Below are positions 13,079-26,371 of a DNA stretch of 64,000 bases, piece by piece (the first letter of the stretch is position 1; each line of letters begins with the position of its first letter). The notes under the pieces are model-generated. The model was not told the origin of the DNA. It did no database searches and saw only the letters and a list, made by a program, of their open reading frames with translations. The DNA is from Rostratula benghalensis (taxonomy: Eukaryota; Chordata; Aves; Charadriiformes; Rostratulidae). Location: NCBI GenBank assembly GCA_013399305.1, contig VXAI01000019.1:681636-745635 (forward strand), given 5' to 3'. The position numbers and the translations under genes were made by a program.

Positions 13079-13106
13079 AGTTTGGGGTTTTGGTTTTTTT
13101 TTTTTA
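13079..13106. repeat. T/G-rich tract
   Basis: TTTGGGGTTTTGG followed by 12 T. This is the reverse-complement form of the A/C tracts found elsewhere in the window. No element body is recognised. Confidence 0.75.
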
Positions 13107-16100
13107 AAGAAACAAAACACAAACCCCCTCAGCATTTAAATTAAACATGGAAGGATCTGGTGGTTTCCACATCAATCTGCCCCCAGAGTCCATAAGTAAA
13201 ACAAAATGCAAGTAATGCCTCTCCATGAGCTGAAATGAAATATCTGATACATAATTGTTAAGAAAAAGATGTTGATGGTTAAGAGTTAAATTTATAATTT
13301 CTGCATAGCATTTAGCTAGTTCTCTATTTCACACAAATGGCAAGTTTCTCTATGAACAGCAAGAATAATTAAGTCTGATTTTTTACAGTATTGTAAGGAT
13401 TTGAGTTTTCACAGAACACTCTCCCGAGCTTTTACTCTCCTTCAACTGAATTTGAGGCTAGTATTCCTAAACTGGCAGGAAGCAGCCAACAGGTTCAAAA
13501 ATTAAAGACAAGACAGACATACTCACAATTGCATACTTCTCACCTATTTAAGAAATCAGCCTTAAAGAGAAAGGAATTTGAAGGGCTGGGCCTACACAGT
13601 TTGGGGGTTTTTTTGAGAAATAAAGAAGATTAAATAACTGAAATGCATCAAAACGTAGGAAAACACAGGAAAAATGCCTGAAAGATAAAAAGTCATCTAC
13701 ATTTTTCTAAAATTGAAGTTCTAAGTTACTTTACTCCACATAGCTTTGTTATTAAAACATATTTTGTTATTACTTGTCTCCAACAGCTAATACAGTGAAA
13801 AATTAGAAGAGAAGTGTTTTGATTCTGTTCATATAATTTTATATCCTGGCAAGTCCTCTTCCATTTTTTTTTTCAAAAATAAAAGTAAGCCAAGACTACC
13901 AGTTATTCACAGAGCTTTTCATGCAGCACTTGCTATACCAGTATCTACATGATCTTGTGGTCTATTTAATCTGGTCTTGCACCACTACGCTTATGTCTAC
14001 ATTGGTAAGTACAGTCAACCAAGAAAAGTAAAGCTGTAGAGGAAAATTGCTGAGGAAGCATTTCAGAGGTTTTGTTCCTTTGAACTAGAGCTAGTTAGGT
14101 GCCCTGGGCTGGATGTACTAGATGTGCTCCATTTGATGTGATTTATTTTCATCCCCACGGGAAGTTGCTCCTTGAGCCTGCTCTATAACTCAATGACTGG
14201 GAGATTTTCCTAAAATAGGCTCCTGATTTACAGTAAACTGCTAACATAGATGTATCAGGATCCTGAAAAAAAAAATAAAAAAAGAAGATGATTCCCTCAG
14301 TAAGGGAGTTCCCAAAACTGTCTCAAGATTTTTTTGGGGGGAGGAGGGAGTTTATCCCTTATTGATCTTGATTAAACATTGGAATGATCTACTCTGTCTA
14401 TAAAGATGCAATTTATTGAATTAATCATAATTACCATTATGAGATTTTTTTCACTATAAAGGCATTTCTGATTTTTAGTAGAAAATAAGATCACATACAG
14501 CTTTCATCTTGGAGAGTTTCCCCTTCTCTTTTTGCAGAATAAATATTCTATTCATCCCTTGCTGATGCTTTCTTCCTCTTTCCATTCTTGATATTTTCAT
14601 TGGCAATATTTGGTTCTTGCATGGTATTTTAAAATAGAGTACATTTCTCCAAATTTAGCTCAGTAAGGCATTTTTTTGCTCTCTCTCAGATTTCCTACTT
14701 TTCTTAGTCTGACTACCATGATTGTTCAGAGCTTCTCAGCTGCTAGTCTTTCTAGAAATGGCAAAACTGACAATGATAAAGACTGTTTTCACAGCTTTTT
14801 TCAAGCCCATATGTTTAACTTGAGCAAAACCAGGATAAACACAACAGTAGGCTTTCAGTTTATGTAATATTTGAGAAACAATGATTGTTCCACAGGGAGG
14901 ACTGATCTCAAAGTAAAAGGGACAACATAAATAAAACATAGCAGAGTAAATAATAGCATTGTGTCCAATTTGTTTCTTGTTATAAGAATGAGAGTATTCA
15001 ACGATTTGAATGCAGTAGAAACTTAAGATAAATAGAAAAAAACCTCTGTTTTATTCCCATACTCCATCATTTATAAAAGCAACTCCAATTAGCGTTTCTA
15101 TGTAAACATAAATGCTTAAGTTGCAAGGAACCTCCCTGCTGAGCTAATTTGATGGCTGTGGAATTTGGTCTTTTGAACAGAAGTTTATACTGATAAAACA
15201 ATCCAGATTTGGAACAAAATTAACATTGGCACACAGTGCAACTCAGCAATTGCTTGTAAAATCCTATTTTGTTTTATGTAGCTTATCATTACCCAACTCA
15301 ATAACTAGATTTTTCTAAAGGGCAAAGTATCAAGGAGACTCTAAAAAAAGGAAAATGCACCAAGGTATGAAAATGGGGAAAAAATTAAAAGAGGTTTTTT
15401 ATAAAGTGACTTGAGAGGAGAAGATAATGAAAACATACCTGAAAAGTGGTGACAAACTATACACAGCAAATATTTTGGAGGAAGATCAAAGAGTAGTAAC
15501 ATATACGGGAAAAAGATAGAAGATACATTTTTAAAACTAAGCTAGAAGTTGGAAAAATTGAAATGAGAGAAAAAAAAGAAAAAACATATGACATATTCAA
15601 CATAAAAGAAAGGAACTTTTTTTGCCCTGCCTCTCATGACAAACTGAAGTTTAAATGAAACATTAAAGAAGTGAGATATGCTTTACCTAGAGGTTAAGGT
15701 TAACCATAAGAAAAATTTTGGATAACAGTTTTTTGTCATCTGAGTAGTAAAAGAAGAATAATTCAAGGTTATTAATGTTTTATAGGAATCTAACTTCCAT
15801 GCCCTTTACCCCATACTGGATTTTATGATGAGTTTACAAACTAAACAAAGGAGACATTAAAACCAGCTTTTCTGAGAGACAGACAGACATCTGGAATGTT
15901 TTCTGTACATCATACAATTTTTGAAACCAACCTTCTATTTACTCAAATTGATAAATATGGCAAAGGCATGTTTTGTGTGCTTCTGCACAAAGCTGTTATT
16001 ACCAGTTGTTTCCTCTATTCACAGGTTTACTCAAGTACACATAGAAATATATATCAAGGCAAGGTATATCAAATGTTTTCAGATCCACTGAATTCCACAA

Positions 16101-16807
16101 TGTTTTTCTGTTGCTGCTGTTGGCTTTAATAAATCAAATTTTGCATTAGAAAAGGCCAGTGTTTGTATCTGTGACACGGCCTCTTGCCTGTCTATCCAAG
16201 ATCAATGATTGAATTATTTGCCCTGTCTAGACTGACAGGCACCCTGTCTTCAGTGAACTCATGCTCTCTATACCTATCAGTGTGGTTTTAAAGAAGTTGT
16301 TTCCTCAAGTTCTCAGTGACTCAGTTTCCTCCGCATGTTATTTCATGCTATTTTCTTTCCTTACCGTTCAAGATAGTAAGTAGAGACTCAGCACTGTTTG
16401 CCATAATTACCTACAAGATACCTAAAAGCAAAAATAAAGCAGTTATGCCAGCATATGGGAGGTTCAAAGCAGAACATGAATGGAAACACTGAGATATGCT
16501 TTTCTGCATATCTAGGTAAGCCACAGAGTCCATAGGTATAATTAGAAAAGATCAAAGGGATTCTCTAAGTCTTTTTCACATCTTTCAGCTAGAAAAAAAC
16601 CCATGTAGTTATTAATAGCCTTCTCCCAACAGTTCAACTTTTGGAGAGAAGGTGTTCCTGATACACAGTGACCCTTGTGATTAAAATAATTTGAGAAAAC
16701 TCATGAAAATATATTCTTCATCAGTGTGCTACCTCTCTGTTATACCCTCAAACCATCAAAATTGAATGAAGGGAAAGGAAACCAGACTTGAAGAGTTTGA
16801 TGAATAT

Positions 16808-16842
16808 ATGCTGAATATATTGTCTGAAAATGCTGAATATAT
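16808..16842 (+). repeat. short direct repeat, 13-bp word twice
   Basis: ATGCTGAATATAT occurs at 16808-16820 and again at 16830-16842, separated by 9 bases, in an AT-rich setting. This may be a small tandem duplication of about 22 bp that has diverged between the copies. Confidence 0.7.
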
Positions 16843-18211
16843 ATGATTAACTGCATTCAGTTTGATGAGCTAGAAATGTTAAAGATGTGTTTGTGTTCAA
16901 TTCATATAATTCTTTAAGTGATTTATAAAGTAATTGGTCTTGCAAATGACATATTCATTTTATCAAACTGAATGGGTAATAATAAAGAATTTAATTTCAG
17001 TCAGTGCTACTTTCTTGGGTGTACTTTCTCTGTTTCCCATGCTTCCTAGGTGAACTTCAAGGAACAACAGGAGAAAAAGCTAATTCCAAAGGACTTCAGG
17101 GAAGATTGGCAAATCATTATAGCCAAGTCTGACACAGAGCTCTGCTGTTGAAGGAGGGTTCCTAATGGAGAGCAATTGGAAAGAGGACTTAAGAACGGCA
17201 AATGAAGGAAAGACAGACAAGTTCCTTCTGAAAGGAAAGTATCATGATACAAAATAAGATCTATTCCAACTGAACTGGAACTATACTATTTGAAATATTG
17301 CAGCGTCTCAGTAACAGCCTTGTTAAGTGCAACCTATATTTAATGTTTTACATTTCCCTTTGTCACTGGCTCCAGTTTCATAACCAAAATTTCAACTCCT
17401 TTAATCACTGGAATAAATGTCTTTTATTTTATTATTTTTAATTTTTAGGCTGAGTAATTCAGAGAAAACTGACAAATCTGCAATAGTTTTATTTTTGGAG
17501 AGGTAAGCATTCCAAGTAACACAAATCCTACGATTTGTGAACCTTAGAACTTTAAGCTATATTCCTCAGTAAAAGAGAAACCCTCTTAAGAGTCAGCTTA
17601 GCAGCTGACATCAAGGACCGTGATGCCTGGATGACTCTCCTCAGACAGATGTATTCATTGTCATTTCTGAGGACGTGACAGATGATGTTAAAATTTAAGA
17701 AGAGCAATGCAGTTTTATACTGTAATTGATTTATGTCACAGTTATAAATTAATGTTGTAAGTGATTTAGAGTGACTACAACTCAAGAAAATAAGTTACAA
17801 AAACATTTTTCTCTGTTCAGTAGACCTATTCAGTCAGCAACATGCATAACTGAATTTCTCCTTCTATACTTACTTAACTTCAGAAACAGATGGAAGCAAT
17901 CATATATCATATGTGGTCTGAGACAACTAGAAAAATGAGCTGGTCTGCAGAATGAAAAATCTGGAGAAAACTGATTTGTTACAAGCTCAGTGTCTCAGTC
18001 CAAACAGTTTCTCAGCTCATGAGATTTTACTCACACTGCAGTAGAACTTTCCCATTCCAGCAGAATTCAAAGTGGAATTCAACACTAAAGTCTATTTAAA
18101 ATGAGAAACTTCTGGAATATTTGGAGATTCATGACATATAAGCAACTAAATCAACTCCCAATACTTTCCCTTGAAAAATGACATTTTTTAGGAGAGCTTA
18201 CATCCTGAAAG

Positions 18212-18257
18212 ATTTCTTTCCTTCTTTCCCACCTTTCCCTCTATTTTTTTTTTTTTT
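18212..18257. repeat. pyrimidine-rich tract
   Basis: TTTCTTTCCTTCTTTCCC, then a short break, CTTTCCCTCTA and a run of 14 T. It is nearly pure pyrimidine on the plus strand and is low complexity. It also resembles an intron 3' polypyrimidine tract because CCAG follows, but no open exon follows. Confidence 0.75.
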
Positions 18258-21033
18258 CCAGTCTCCACTTCTTCAAAGTATTAGTTTATTAATGAAATAC
18301 ATCTCAACTTGCTTCCTTTACCCAGTTCAAAGAACCCATTAAACTCTCCTATGAAAATGGTCACAGCAGGTTGTTAAAGGACCCAGCGTCGGTTATCTCT
18401 TCTTGCCATCCAACCTGCATATACAGGCCACGTGAGCCCAGATTAGATGGAGATCTTCATTCTCCATCAGTAACTTGACTTTTGTAGCTGGACTAAAAGA
18501 GAGAAGCTGAGTGAATGTAAAGACTAAGGGGAAAAAGGGAAAAATATGGGAATAGTAAGGAAGCTTCTTAAATACTCAGGAATAAACAGTGATGAAGGGG
18601 CAGGGACAGAAGATTTGCTTTTTGCAGACAACTCAAAGATTAGTGAAACACACTGTAGAGTATAGGGAAAGGGGTCAATCAGCTATCAGATGAATCTGAG
18701 ATTACAGTTTCTTCAAATCATTATTTTCTATCATTTACTTTATGCTGCAAACTTAGATGGGGAAAAGAGAGGGGAAGCAAAGCCTAAACATGTTGGGCCA
18801 TAATTAGCAGCAACAGATACCAGACCTACTTCACCTCATCATAACTTTTTACCAATCTAATGTAGCCACACTTTGGCATTCCTGATTTATTCCAGCTCTA
18901 AAAGTGCATATTGGTACACAGTGTACAACATTCACACATCTTACAGGCTGGGCGCTGTAAGCACCCAACAAACTTAACAGATTCCCATAGAAGATGTTGA
19001 GCTGTTTTGGATTAAACCCAATAAAAAATTCAGATTCCTAAGGCTTTTTTTAATCTTATTTTTAAAAAAATGATTAATCATATGAAGTATGAACTTGGGC
19101 CTAGGCTTTCAGCTATGATTCAAGGTCCAATTTTGTTGTAGCTCAGCTGGCTCAGTTTTACTGAAGAAATTGTCTTTAATGAGCAAGAAATAACTTAAGG
19201 AGTTGTGTAGAGGATCTCTCACCACATGAGATGACCAACACACACTAATCCGTATCCCTTTAGCACCTACTACCTGCTATTATTGAAAAAAAAAAATATT
19301 CTTTTACACTCTTAATTCATAAATATCTTTCTTCTCTCCCTCGTGCACAGCAAAAGATGATCTAATTTAGACTGATTCAGTGACATCAGTTATCAATTGG
19401 CAGTGAGGTTTATGAATTTTCATGGAAATCATTTGCCAGTTTGGCATATAGATGCAGCAAAGATGATGTGGCTGGGTAACATTCAAGATGAATGAAACCA
19501 CAGAATTTTCAAAAGGTGTTTGGTCAAAAGAAAACAACACAATGGAAGCGCAATAGATATTATGTACTTTGACATATGGCTTGCATGCCTCATATGTGAA
19601 AATATACTTTCGTAATATTTTAACAAAGACTTCAGCATTGTTCAAAATACAAGATTAGGAACGTGACTTAGTTTAGAGAGTAAGATACTATTAACCAGTT
19701 TGGGACATAACCAAAATCTACAGAGTTCAGTGGTAGCACAATAATCAGTGTCCTGTGCACCTTCGTAGTTTTTTGTATTATTGGAGCTTTTAGAGAGTTA
19801 AGAACAATAAGCGTGTAGCCTCCTGTGCTGTTAGTAATCATTCAGTACTAAATAAGTAATTTCAAAAGAAAATTTTTTCCATTACAAAGTTTAACTACAT
19901 TGAAAATACACTACAGAAGCTTCATGCATTTTCCATATTTAACTGAAATTAATTGTGGTCAGTATGTTCCTGTGCTGCAGGGATGTAAATTAGTTATTAG
20001 TGGAAATACAAAAGGTCATGTATAGTCAAATTAACTCCAGATTTATGTGTCTTGACAAACTTACCTCCATGACTCATGTTTTTTTATACACAAACCCAAT
20101 ATGTATAGCAAATGGGCATAATACATGGAATAAGCTTCTGCATGTCTGCCTCCTGAGTCAGAGTTTAGTATTTGATGAGTTTCCTGGCACAGAGAAGAAG
20201 CTTTGCTGACTAAGATCTGTGACAGCAGGGGCCTGAGAGAAACTGATCCTAAGCAACCACTTGGAGAGTGTCAATAGATACTGCTGCATTTTAAAGGAGC
20301 ACGAGAGCCTGATAAGGAAATGATTTGACGAGTGTGTCAGAAGAAAGTAGCAGAAACAACACAAGTCATCACAAAAATGAAAATGCAAATGATACAAAAG
20401 CAAAACCCTGTGAACTGTTGATGATGATCAGGATCTTTCCTGAGGCGAAAGTAAGAATCTTTCAGGAAAGACAGCTGCCTAAAAAAGGGTCTCTTTTACT
20501 AAATATAAGCTTGTCTTCTCTCTTGGATTCCTCTGTTAATCAATGACACTTGACTCAAGAAAGGGGAGCCAAAGACACAAACAGTAAAACAATGACAGCA
20601 CACAAAACCAAGAAATACTTTTTTCCATTCTTGTTTCCTAACTGAAGCAACCTCTGGGGCAACTTCAAATACAGGTTATTAAGATTGAAAACAATTAGTA
20701 CCAGCTGATTATCAGTAATATAGGTTACTAACACAGAGTCCTGCCATTTTTTTCAGATTGTTCATAAGACTTCTGTATGAATAATAGTCACATCCAATGT
20801 TTTTATAAATAATCACAGAATGGTGTATTCTAATATATTTTTTTTGCATTAAACTTCTATGTTGAAGGAGAAAATGTTTTGATGCAATGTCATCTTTAGA
20901 GCCACCATAAGGCTAGGATGCCATTTTGTAATTTTGTGCATTCTAATTAAACATCTGAGCTCTGGTTTCTGACCAGTCATAAGATTTTAGTGATAGAAAG
21001 TAGTTACTACCAGGCAAGTACAGTTACAGGGGG

Positions 21034-21076
21034 AAAAAAAAACCCCAAACCATACAAAACAAAAAAACCACACACA
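21034..21076. repeat. A/C-rich low-complexity tract
   Basis: Nine A, then CCCC, AAACC, CAAAAC and AAAAAAACCACACACA. Same composition class as the other A/C tracts. The open frame at 20990-21196 passes through it and is not a gene. Confidence 0.8.
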
Positions 21077-22087
21077 GAGCCGCCACCCCCCTCATCCCTC
21101 CCCAAACAAGTCTATTCCAAGAAGAGCATAATGTTAAATACCTACCCTTTAACTATGCCACTGTGGCTTTGTGGTTTAATATACTATAGTATGTGAAAGG
21201 TGAAATAGAGCTATAGCAAATATTTGTCTGTATGCTCACAAAAAGTTAAACATACCTATATATAACTGCTTCAGTAAACCTTTCCAAAGCCCATCATCAA
21301 AAAATACTGGATGATGAGCTCACTCACAAATGAACTTTATATATGTGAAGAGATATAGATATATATTTCCCCTCTCCCCCTCCCCATTTAGGCTACATAA
21401 GTCTAAAAATCTCATGTACTAGCAAACTCTGGGCAGTGCCTACACTCACTGTGAAGCAGCACATACATCTGTGACTAATATCCAGGTCATTCCATTTGTT
21501 GGACTCAAGACAATAAAAACGGTGGATGAAGTTTAAAGAATTTTGTTGAGGATTTGTGGGTGGCCAGTCAGTATGACTAAAGTACAGGCACTTTCTAGCT
21601 GTTCCAAATAGACTTTAGTCTGACTGTTCAGAGTCCCTTGTGGTCAGTATGGAAACAGTGGAAACCACCAAAAAAATCCCCAACGCTGGATCTTAAGCAT
21701 GTTTCTACATAGCTTACTCCTGATAACTCTTTTTCTCAAAGTCATACAGCCAAATAAGTGGAGAGCAGAAGTATTTTAATGCATTGTTGTCAAATACTTG
21801 TTACCAAATTGAAGGGAATTTAGAGAAAAAAAAGGCAAAAATTGCAAAGGAGGCTGAAAATGTTGAGATAATTAAAGATAATCATGCATCTTTGCTACTT
21901 GGCAGAAATAATGCATAATGTACTGATCTAAAAATATTAGCTAAAAAAAAATCTAAGCATAATCTAATGGGACTATTCCAAAATGAATTACGTATTGATA
22001 GGTCATCATTAATTTATTAACAGAGGATGTGGAACTCAAGAAAGGTGGAGTGCCAGAACATAAAAGGAGACATCTACAATACAAAGT

Positions 22088-22106
22088 AAAAAAAAAAAAA
22101 AAAAAA
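22088..22106. repeat. poly-A tract, 19 bases
   Basis: An uninterrupted A run with no attached element that I recognise. It could be the remains of a processed-transcript tail on the plus strand, but the 300 bases upstream show no coding relic that I can read. Confidence 0.85.
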
Positions 22107-24526
22107 TCAAAATATGAACAATCCATTCTGAATCTAGATAGCCCACCAGTATGACATATCATACACAGTGACACAGTTGCTATTTGGAACCCAGCTTTCT
22201 TGAGAACAGCAGAAAACTCAAACAGATTCTCTACATGTACTGCATAACCCTTCAGTTGCTCTGCCACTACATCCTACAAACATATATTAAATCACAGGAA
22301 ATACAATGTAAATAGATGTAAATTATTTTAGATTTACACAAAAACATAAGTAATCGAGGCTGTGCAACATGGATTACTCTCAGATATCACAGAGTTCTAA
22401 TATCCACTATGAGGTTTATTGTGTCTGAAAGAGGAGGAAGCTCACAGCATATGAAATTGGTGAGTGCTGCTGTTCATGGACTAATCTGTGCACCAGTGTA
22501 GTCTCTGCTCTTTGGCAGCCATAATAATTGGATGCCACTTGCCTTTTTTACATGTTGGTCAGCTAAAGACTAGCATATGAGGGGTACCTGCTCTAAAAGC
22601 AACCATTAAGCTTCAAGGTTACTCAGCAACTGGACTATGTAACCTTAACTGCAGATAAATTTCCACACAGTCTAAGAGTCCAATTCAGTAAGCTCCTGAA
22701 ATGAAACAGAGCAACCAGAACAGATTTGAAAGAACTGCTAAAAGGATGGGGTCGTAACCAGGAATTAATTTATTGCCAAATCAAAAGCACTGATTTGAAC
22801 AAGGATGAGAATCTAGCCTTAAAAACGTTCACACAATCCACCCACATTAAGAAGATTTTGCTGCAAGACACAGTGCAGGTTGAGGTTTGGGCAGATATTA
22901 CCAATTTAGGCAAAGGAAGAAAAGATGAAGACAGCTTCTGCTGACTCTGAAAAGGAAAAAATTGACTAAGGGCCAAGACTTCCCTGCTATGCGAGAGGCT
23001 GTACCATAAAGCCCAAAGCGGACATGACTACCCACTTCCCTGGATGTGTCAGCTGCTAGCTATTTATCTTTTGATTTAATAGACTTTATTATAAGTAAGT
23101 GGTCTTCTGCTACGTGAACGACTTTCATTTATTTTTCCAGATTTTACTCTGAAAACTACCACAGCAGATTCCACATGGTAAAAATAGCACAGATAGATTG
23201 TAGGATTTATACAGAATCACATTCTCCCTGTGCACATTAAGAGGTTCTCTGCCTGAAACTAAGCAATAGCTTCATAAAGTTTTCCCATCTGTCCTTACCT
23301 GTCCTACTGTCATTCCTTCTATAGCAACTCACTGCTGCTTTCCTCCTCTCTCAAACTGACCACATTCACAGTAATAATTTACTGCCACATTGTACATCTT
23401 ACCCATCCTTTTCTCTTTATCATCAAGCAGGTCACTGTGGGCACTATATTTTTGTTGCATCTACTTAAAACTACAAGATTAGCAAAGTGCAAATGAAATT
23501 TATGAAGTAGGGTTGAGGACTAATTTCTGTCAATACATGAAAACTGTGGCATAGAATCTCTCTAACCAGTATTTTCTCCACATACTTTAATTATAAATTT
23601 CAACTGCAAAATATCCTCCCCAACTACAGAAATTGCAGTAGGTTGCTAATGAAACTTTAAGAAACCTAATTACTACAGCAAGGTCTGATTTCACTGAGCT
23701 CCAAATGGCCCAAATAATGCAGCTTATCTATTGCTTTGTGATTTTGCTCTTGTAACTTTACACATTTCATGAAGGACAAATTCAGATGTGTAGGTGCATA
23801 TAGTATAATGAGCATGTTATAGGATGAGGTTTTCTTTAAGTTATTCCAAAATAAAGTATGACACTATCCCTAACACCCAGAAAACATCAGTAAGACCTAG
23901 AAAAACATCAGTAGCTTGTGAAACTGATCAGCCTTCCATGTGTCTTAAATTTTCAAGTATCTTGTCGTAAGCTCTTGAAGTTTTCTGTCTTCAAGTCATG
24001 CTGAGCTAGTGATATTTTAACCTGAGTTTGGCTATGACTATTCAAAACCCAGTTCCTTTCTCAAAATTCTCATCAAGGAGTTATTAGGATAACCTACAAG
24101 AGACAGAAGACTGAACTCCTGTCTAGGGGTTATGTACAAAATGTAATTAATCAAAGATCAAAAACCATATGGAAATCAAGGTATTGTTTTTAGTCTCTTG
24201 CACCACTGGGAAAGGGCTATGTGACATCCTAAAGATGAAGGAAAAACTGTTAAACAGAGTAATTCGTGGTGACTCTCTTGTTGCCTCACAGAGAATTCAC
24301 ACCTAAGTAGTTCACTCTCAGTTGTGGTTTATATCTTTGGAGTAGTACATCAGCTTCATATAGACAAATAATAGACAATTACCATGTCAAGGAGTAGCCA
24401 TTCCATCATATCCTTATAAAGGAGGAGAGAGCTCCCTGACCTTTTGACATTAGGGAACCCAGGAACTTCTGCGAGCCCTTCTGCTCAAGAGCATTACTCC
24501 ATGGCATCCCAACTACTTGTATTCCA

Positions 24527-24551
24527 AGAAAGAGAGAAAGAAAGAGAGATA
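24527..24551 (+). repeat. purine microsatellite (GAAA/GA mix)
   Basis: A 25-base tract of AAGAAAGAGAGAAAGAAAGA type, pure purine on the plus strand until the T at 24550. Confidence 0.85.
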
Positions 24552-25471
24552 GATTCCAAATAATCATCCTGTACTGTGTCTTACTGGAGTGGAGTTAAGT
24601 TTCTTCATAGCATCCCATATGGTACTGTGTTTTGAATTTGTAACTAAAACCATTGCTGATAATTCACCAATGTTTTGGCTGTGCTGAACAGTCCTTGCAC
24701 AGCTTTGAGGTTTTCTTTTTTATCCTGGATCTGCCTCCACCACCATCCCACCATCCTTCCCTGCCAGCAAGTAGGCTGGAGGTTTGCAAGAAGTTGGGAG
24801 GGGACAGCTGACATCCCTAGCCAAAGGGATATTCCATACCATATGACATCATGCTCCAAAATAAAAACTCAGGGAAAGGAGGAGGAGGAAGGGGGAACAT
24901 TCATAGTTATGACGTTTTTCTTCCGAAGTGATGCATGCTGATGGCCTGCCTTACAGGAAGTGGCTAAACATCTGCCTGCTGTTGAGAAATAGAATGAATA
25001 AAAATAGGAAAGAAATAAATTACTTATTATTCTTTAGTGTTTTGTTCTGGAAGACTATCTGCGGTCATTCTAAACAAGGAGGGATCACAGTACTGTCCAT
25101 GTTTCAGAAATTCTAATGTCTTGGGTTTTCCTCTGTTAAAAGTAACACAGGTTACTAAAACTCTATTGAGGACTTCTAAGACATGTGATGGCATGTACTG
25201 TCTTAAAAGTAAGCCAAATATCTACTGTCTCAGAAGATGTCTGCCCTAAAAATTTTGACATTGTTTGACATCAGATTGAGAGACACCTCCCCCATACACT
25301 GAGCTCCGCGTGCTTCTGAATTGCTTGGGGAGATTTCACATTGGTCTGAAATTCTGAGGTGAGCCCTGTGCAGACCTTCAGCAAAGAACCTTTTGTTTTT
25401 CTGAATTTTTGCAGCTGCTGCTGGTCACCTCAGCAATGTGGCACAGCAACTTCCTACTCATCTGTTCATCT

Positions 25472-25790
25472 CAGGAATCACAGAATCACAGAATATCAGG
25501 GATCAGAAAGGACCTTGAAAGGTCATCGAGTCCATTCCCCCTGCCAGGGCAAGAAAACCTAGATCAGGTCACACAGGAACGTGTCCAGACGGGTTTTGAA
25601 TGTCTCCAGAGAAGACTCCACAACCTCTCTGGGCAGCCCCTTCCAGTGTTCCGTAACCCTCACTGTGAAGTAGTTTGTTCTCATATTTAAGTGGAACCTC
25701 TATGTTCCAGCTTTCACCAATTGCTCCTTCTCCTGTCATTGGCCATCACTGAAAAGAGCCTGACTCCATCCTCCTGAGGATACAAATACA
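25472..25790 (-). mobile_element. CR1 LINE fragment, 3' end, with octamer tail
   Basis: A minus-strand CR1 copy. The tail at the low-coordinate end shows two adjacent octamer units (AATCACAG AATCACAG on the plus strand, or CTGTGATT read along the element). Then come AGGACCTTGAAAGGTCATC and GAGTCC. The body matches CR1 blocks around 'GTGTCCAGACGGGTTTTGAA', 'CAACCTCTCTGGGCAGCC' and 'CTCACTGTGAAGTAGTTT', and a distal 'CCTGACTCCATCCTCCTGAGG' block ends the match. This body differs from the 6.9 kb copy, so it belongs to another CR1 subfamily, which I cannot name with confidence. The open frame at 25409-25690 is the antisense of this element and not a gene. Confidence 0.95.
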
Positions 25791-26036
25791 TCAAGCAGTT
25801 CATTTACAGTCACCAAAGGTATATATTTTTTCTTTATCCCACTGAAAATATTGTGTAGGCTTTCACAACAGACATGACTAATGGAATGGTGAGAGAGAAA
25901 CCATGAGAGCTGGTCTGCAACTGGAGAGGCTTGAGGCTGCAGTCAGGTCTGACTACCTCTAATGATATATCTCAAAGTGCAGCAACCCCAGAGCCCTAGT
26001 GCTACTGTAGGACAAAGAAGCGTGAAGTTGTTCAGA

Positions 26037-26371
26037 TCTTAGAATTGTCTAAGTTGGAAGAGACCTTCAAGATCATTGAGTCCAACCATTAACCTCACCC
26101 TGCCAAAAACACCACTAAACCATGTCCCTCATCACCACATCTACACGTCTTTTAAATACCTCCGGGGATGGTGATTCCATCTCTTCTCTGGACAGCTGTT
26201 CCAATGTTGTTTAATGATAAAACTCTATGTGAAGAAGTTTTTCCTAAAACCCATCCTAAACTTCCCCTGGCGCAACTTGCGGCCACTTCCTCACTTGTTA
26301 CCTGGGAAGAAGAGACTGATCCCCACCTTGCTACAATCTCCTTTTAGGTAGTTGTAGGAAGCAATAAGGTC
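26037..26371 (-). mobile_element. CR1 LINE fragment, 3' end, 5'-truncated
   Basis: A minus-strand CR1 copy only about 250 bases beyond the previous one. It has TTAGAATTGTCTAAGTTGGA at the tail end, then AAGATCATTGAGTCCAACCA, the CCATGTCCCTCA block, the 'ACCTCCGGGGATGGTGATTC' block, GTGAAGAAGTTTTTCCTAA and a CAACTTGCGGCC block. It ends in a 'GTAGTTGTAGGAAGCAATAA' block that matches the usual CR1 'TTGTAGAGAGCGATAAGGTCTC' region. Same type as the 6.9 kb copy but longer at its 5' side. The octamer tail has decayed to one unit. Two independent insertions with different bodies are more likely than one tandem duplication. Confidence 0.95.

Larger units (their letters stand above)
7186..25470. other. 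18 kb of unique AT-rich noncoding DNA
   Basis: No supported gene in this stretch. Open frames stay at or below about 104 codons, are scattered on both strands and show no domain, signal peptide or codon pattern. Contents that can be named: A/T and GA tracts at 8589, 9526, 13079, 18212, 22088 and 24527; an imperfect 10-bp periodic repeat at 9411; and a repeated ATGCTGAATATAT word at 16808 and 16830. There is also a doubtful, very decayed CR1-like patch near 18.6 kb, and a motif-dense stretch at 19.38-19.66 kb. Otherwise I see nothing. Confidence 0.7.

Noticed and set aside
18580..18690. Very decayed CR1-like patch (GCAGACAACTCAAAGATTAG ... GAAACACACTGTAGAG)
   Set aside because: It loosely resembles the CR1 'GATGACACCAAACTGGG ... 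GACACACTGGAGGG' region, but the agreement is too weak by eye to call an element.
22088..22106. Poly-A run as the tail of a processed pseudogene
   Set aside because: No readable coding relic or target duplication was seen in the upstream sequence.
25409..25690. 93-codon open frame, plus strand
   Set aside because: It is largely the antisense translation of the CR1 copy at 25472-25790.
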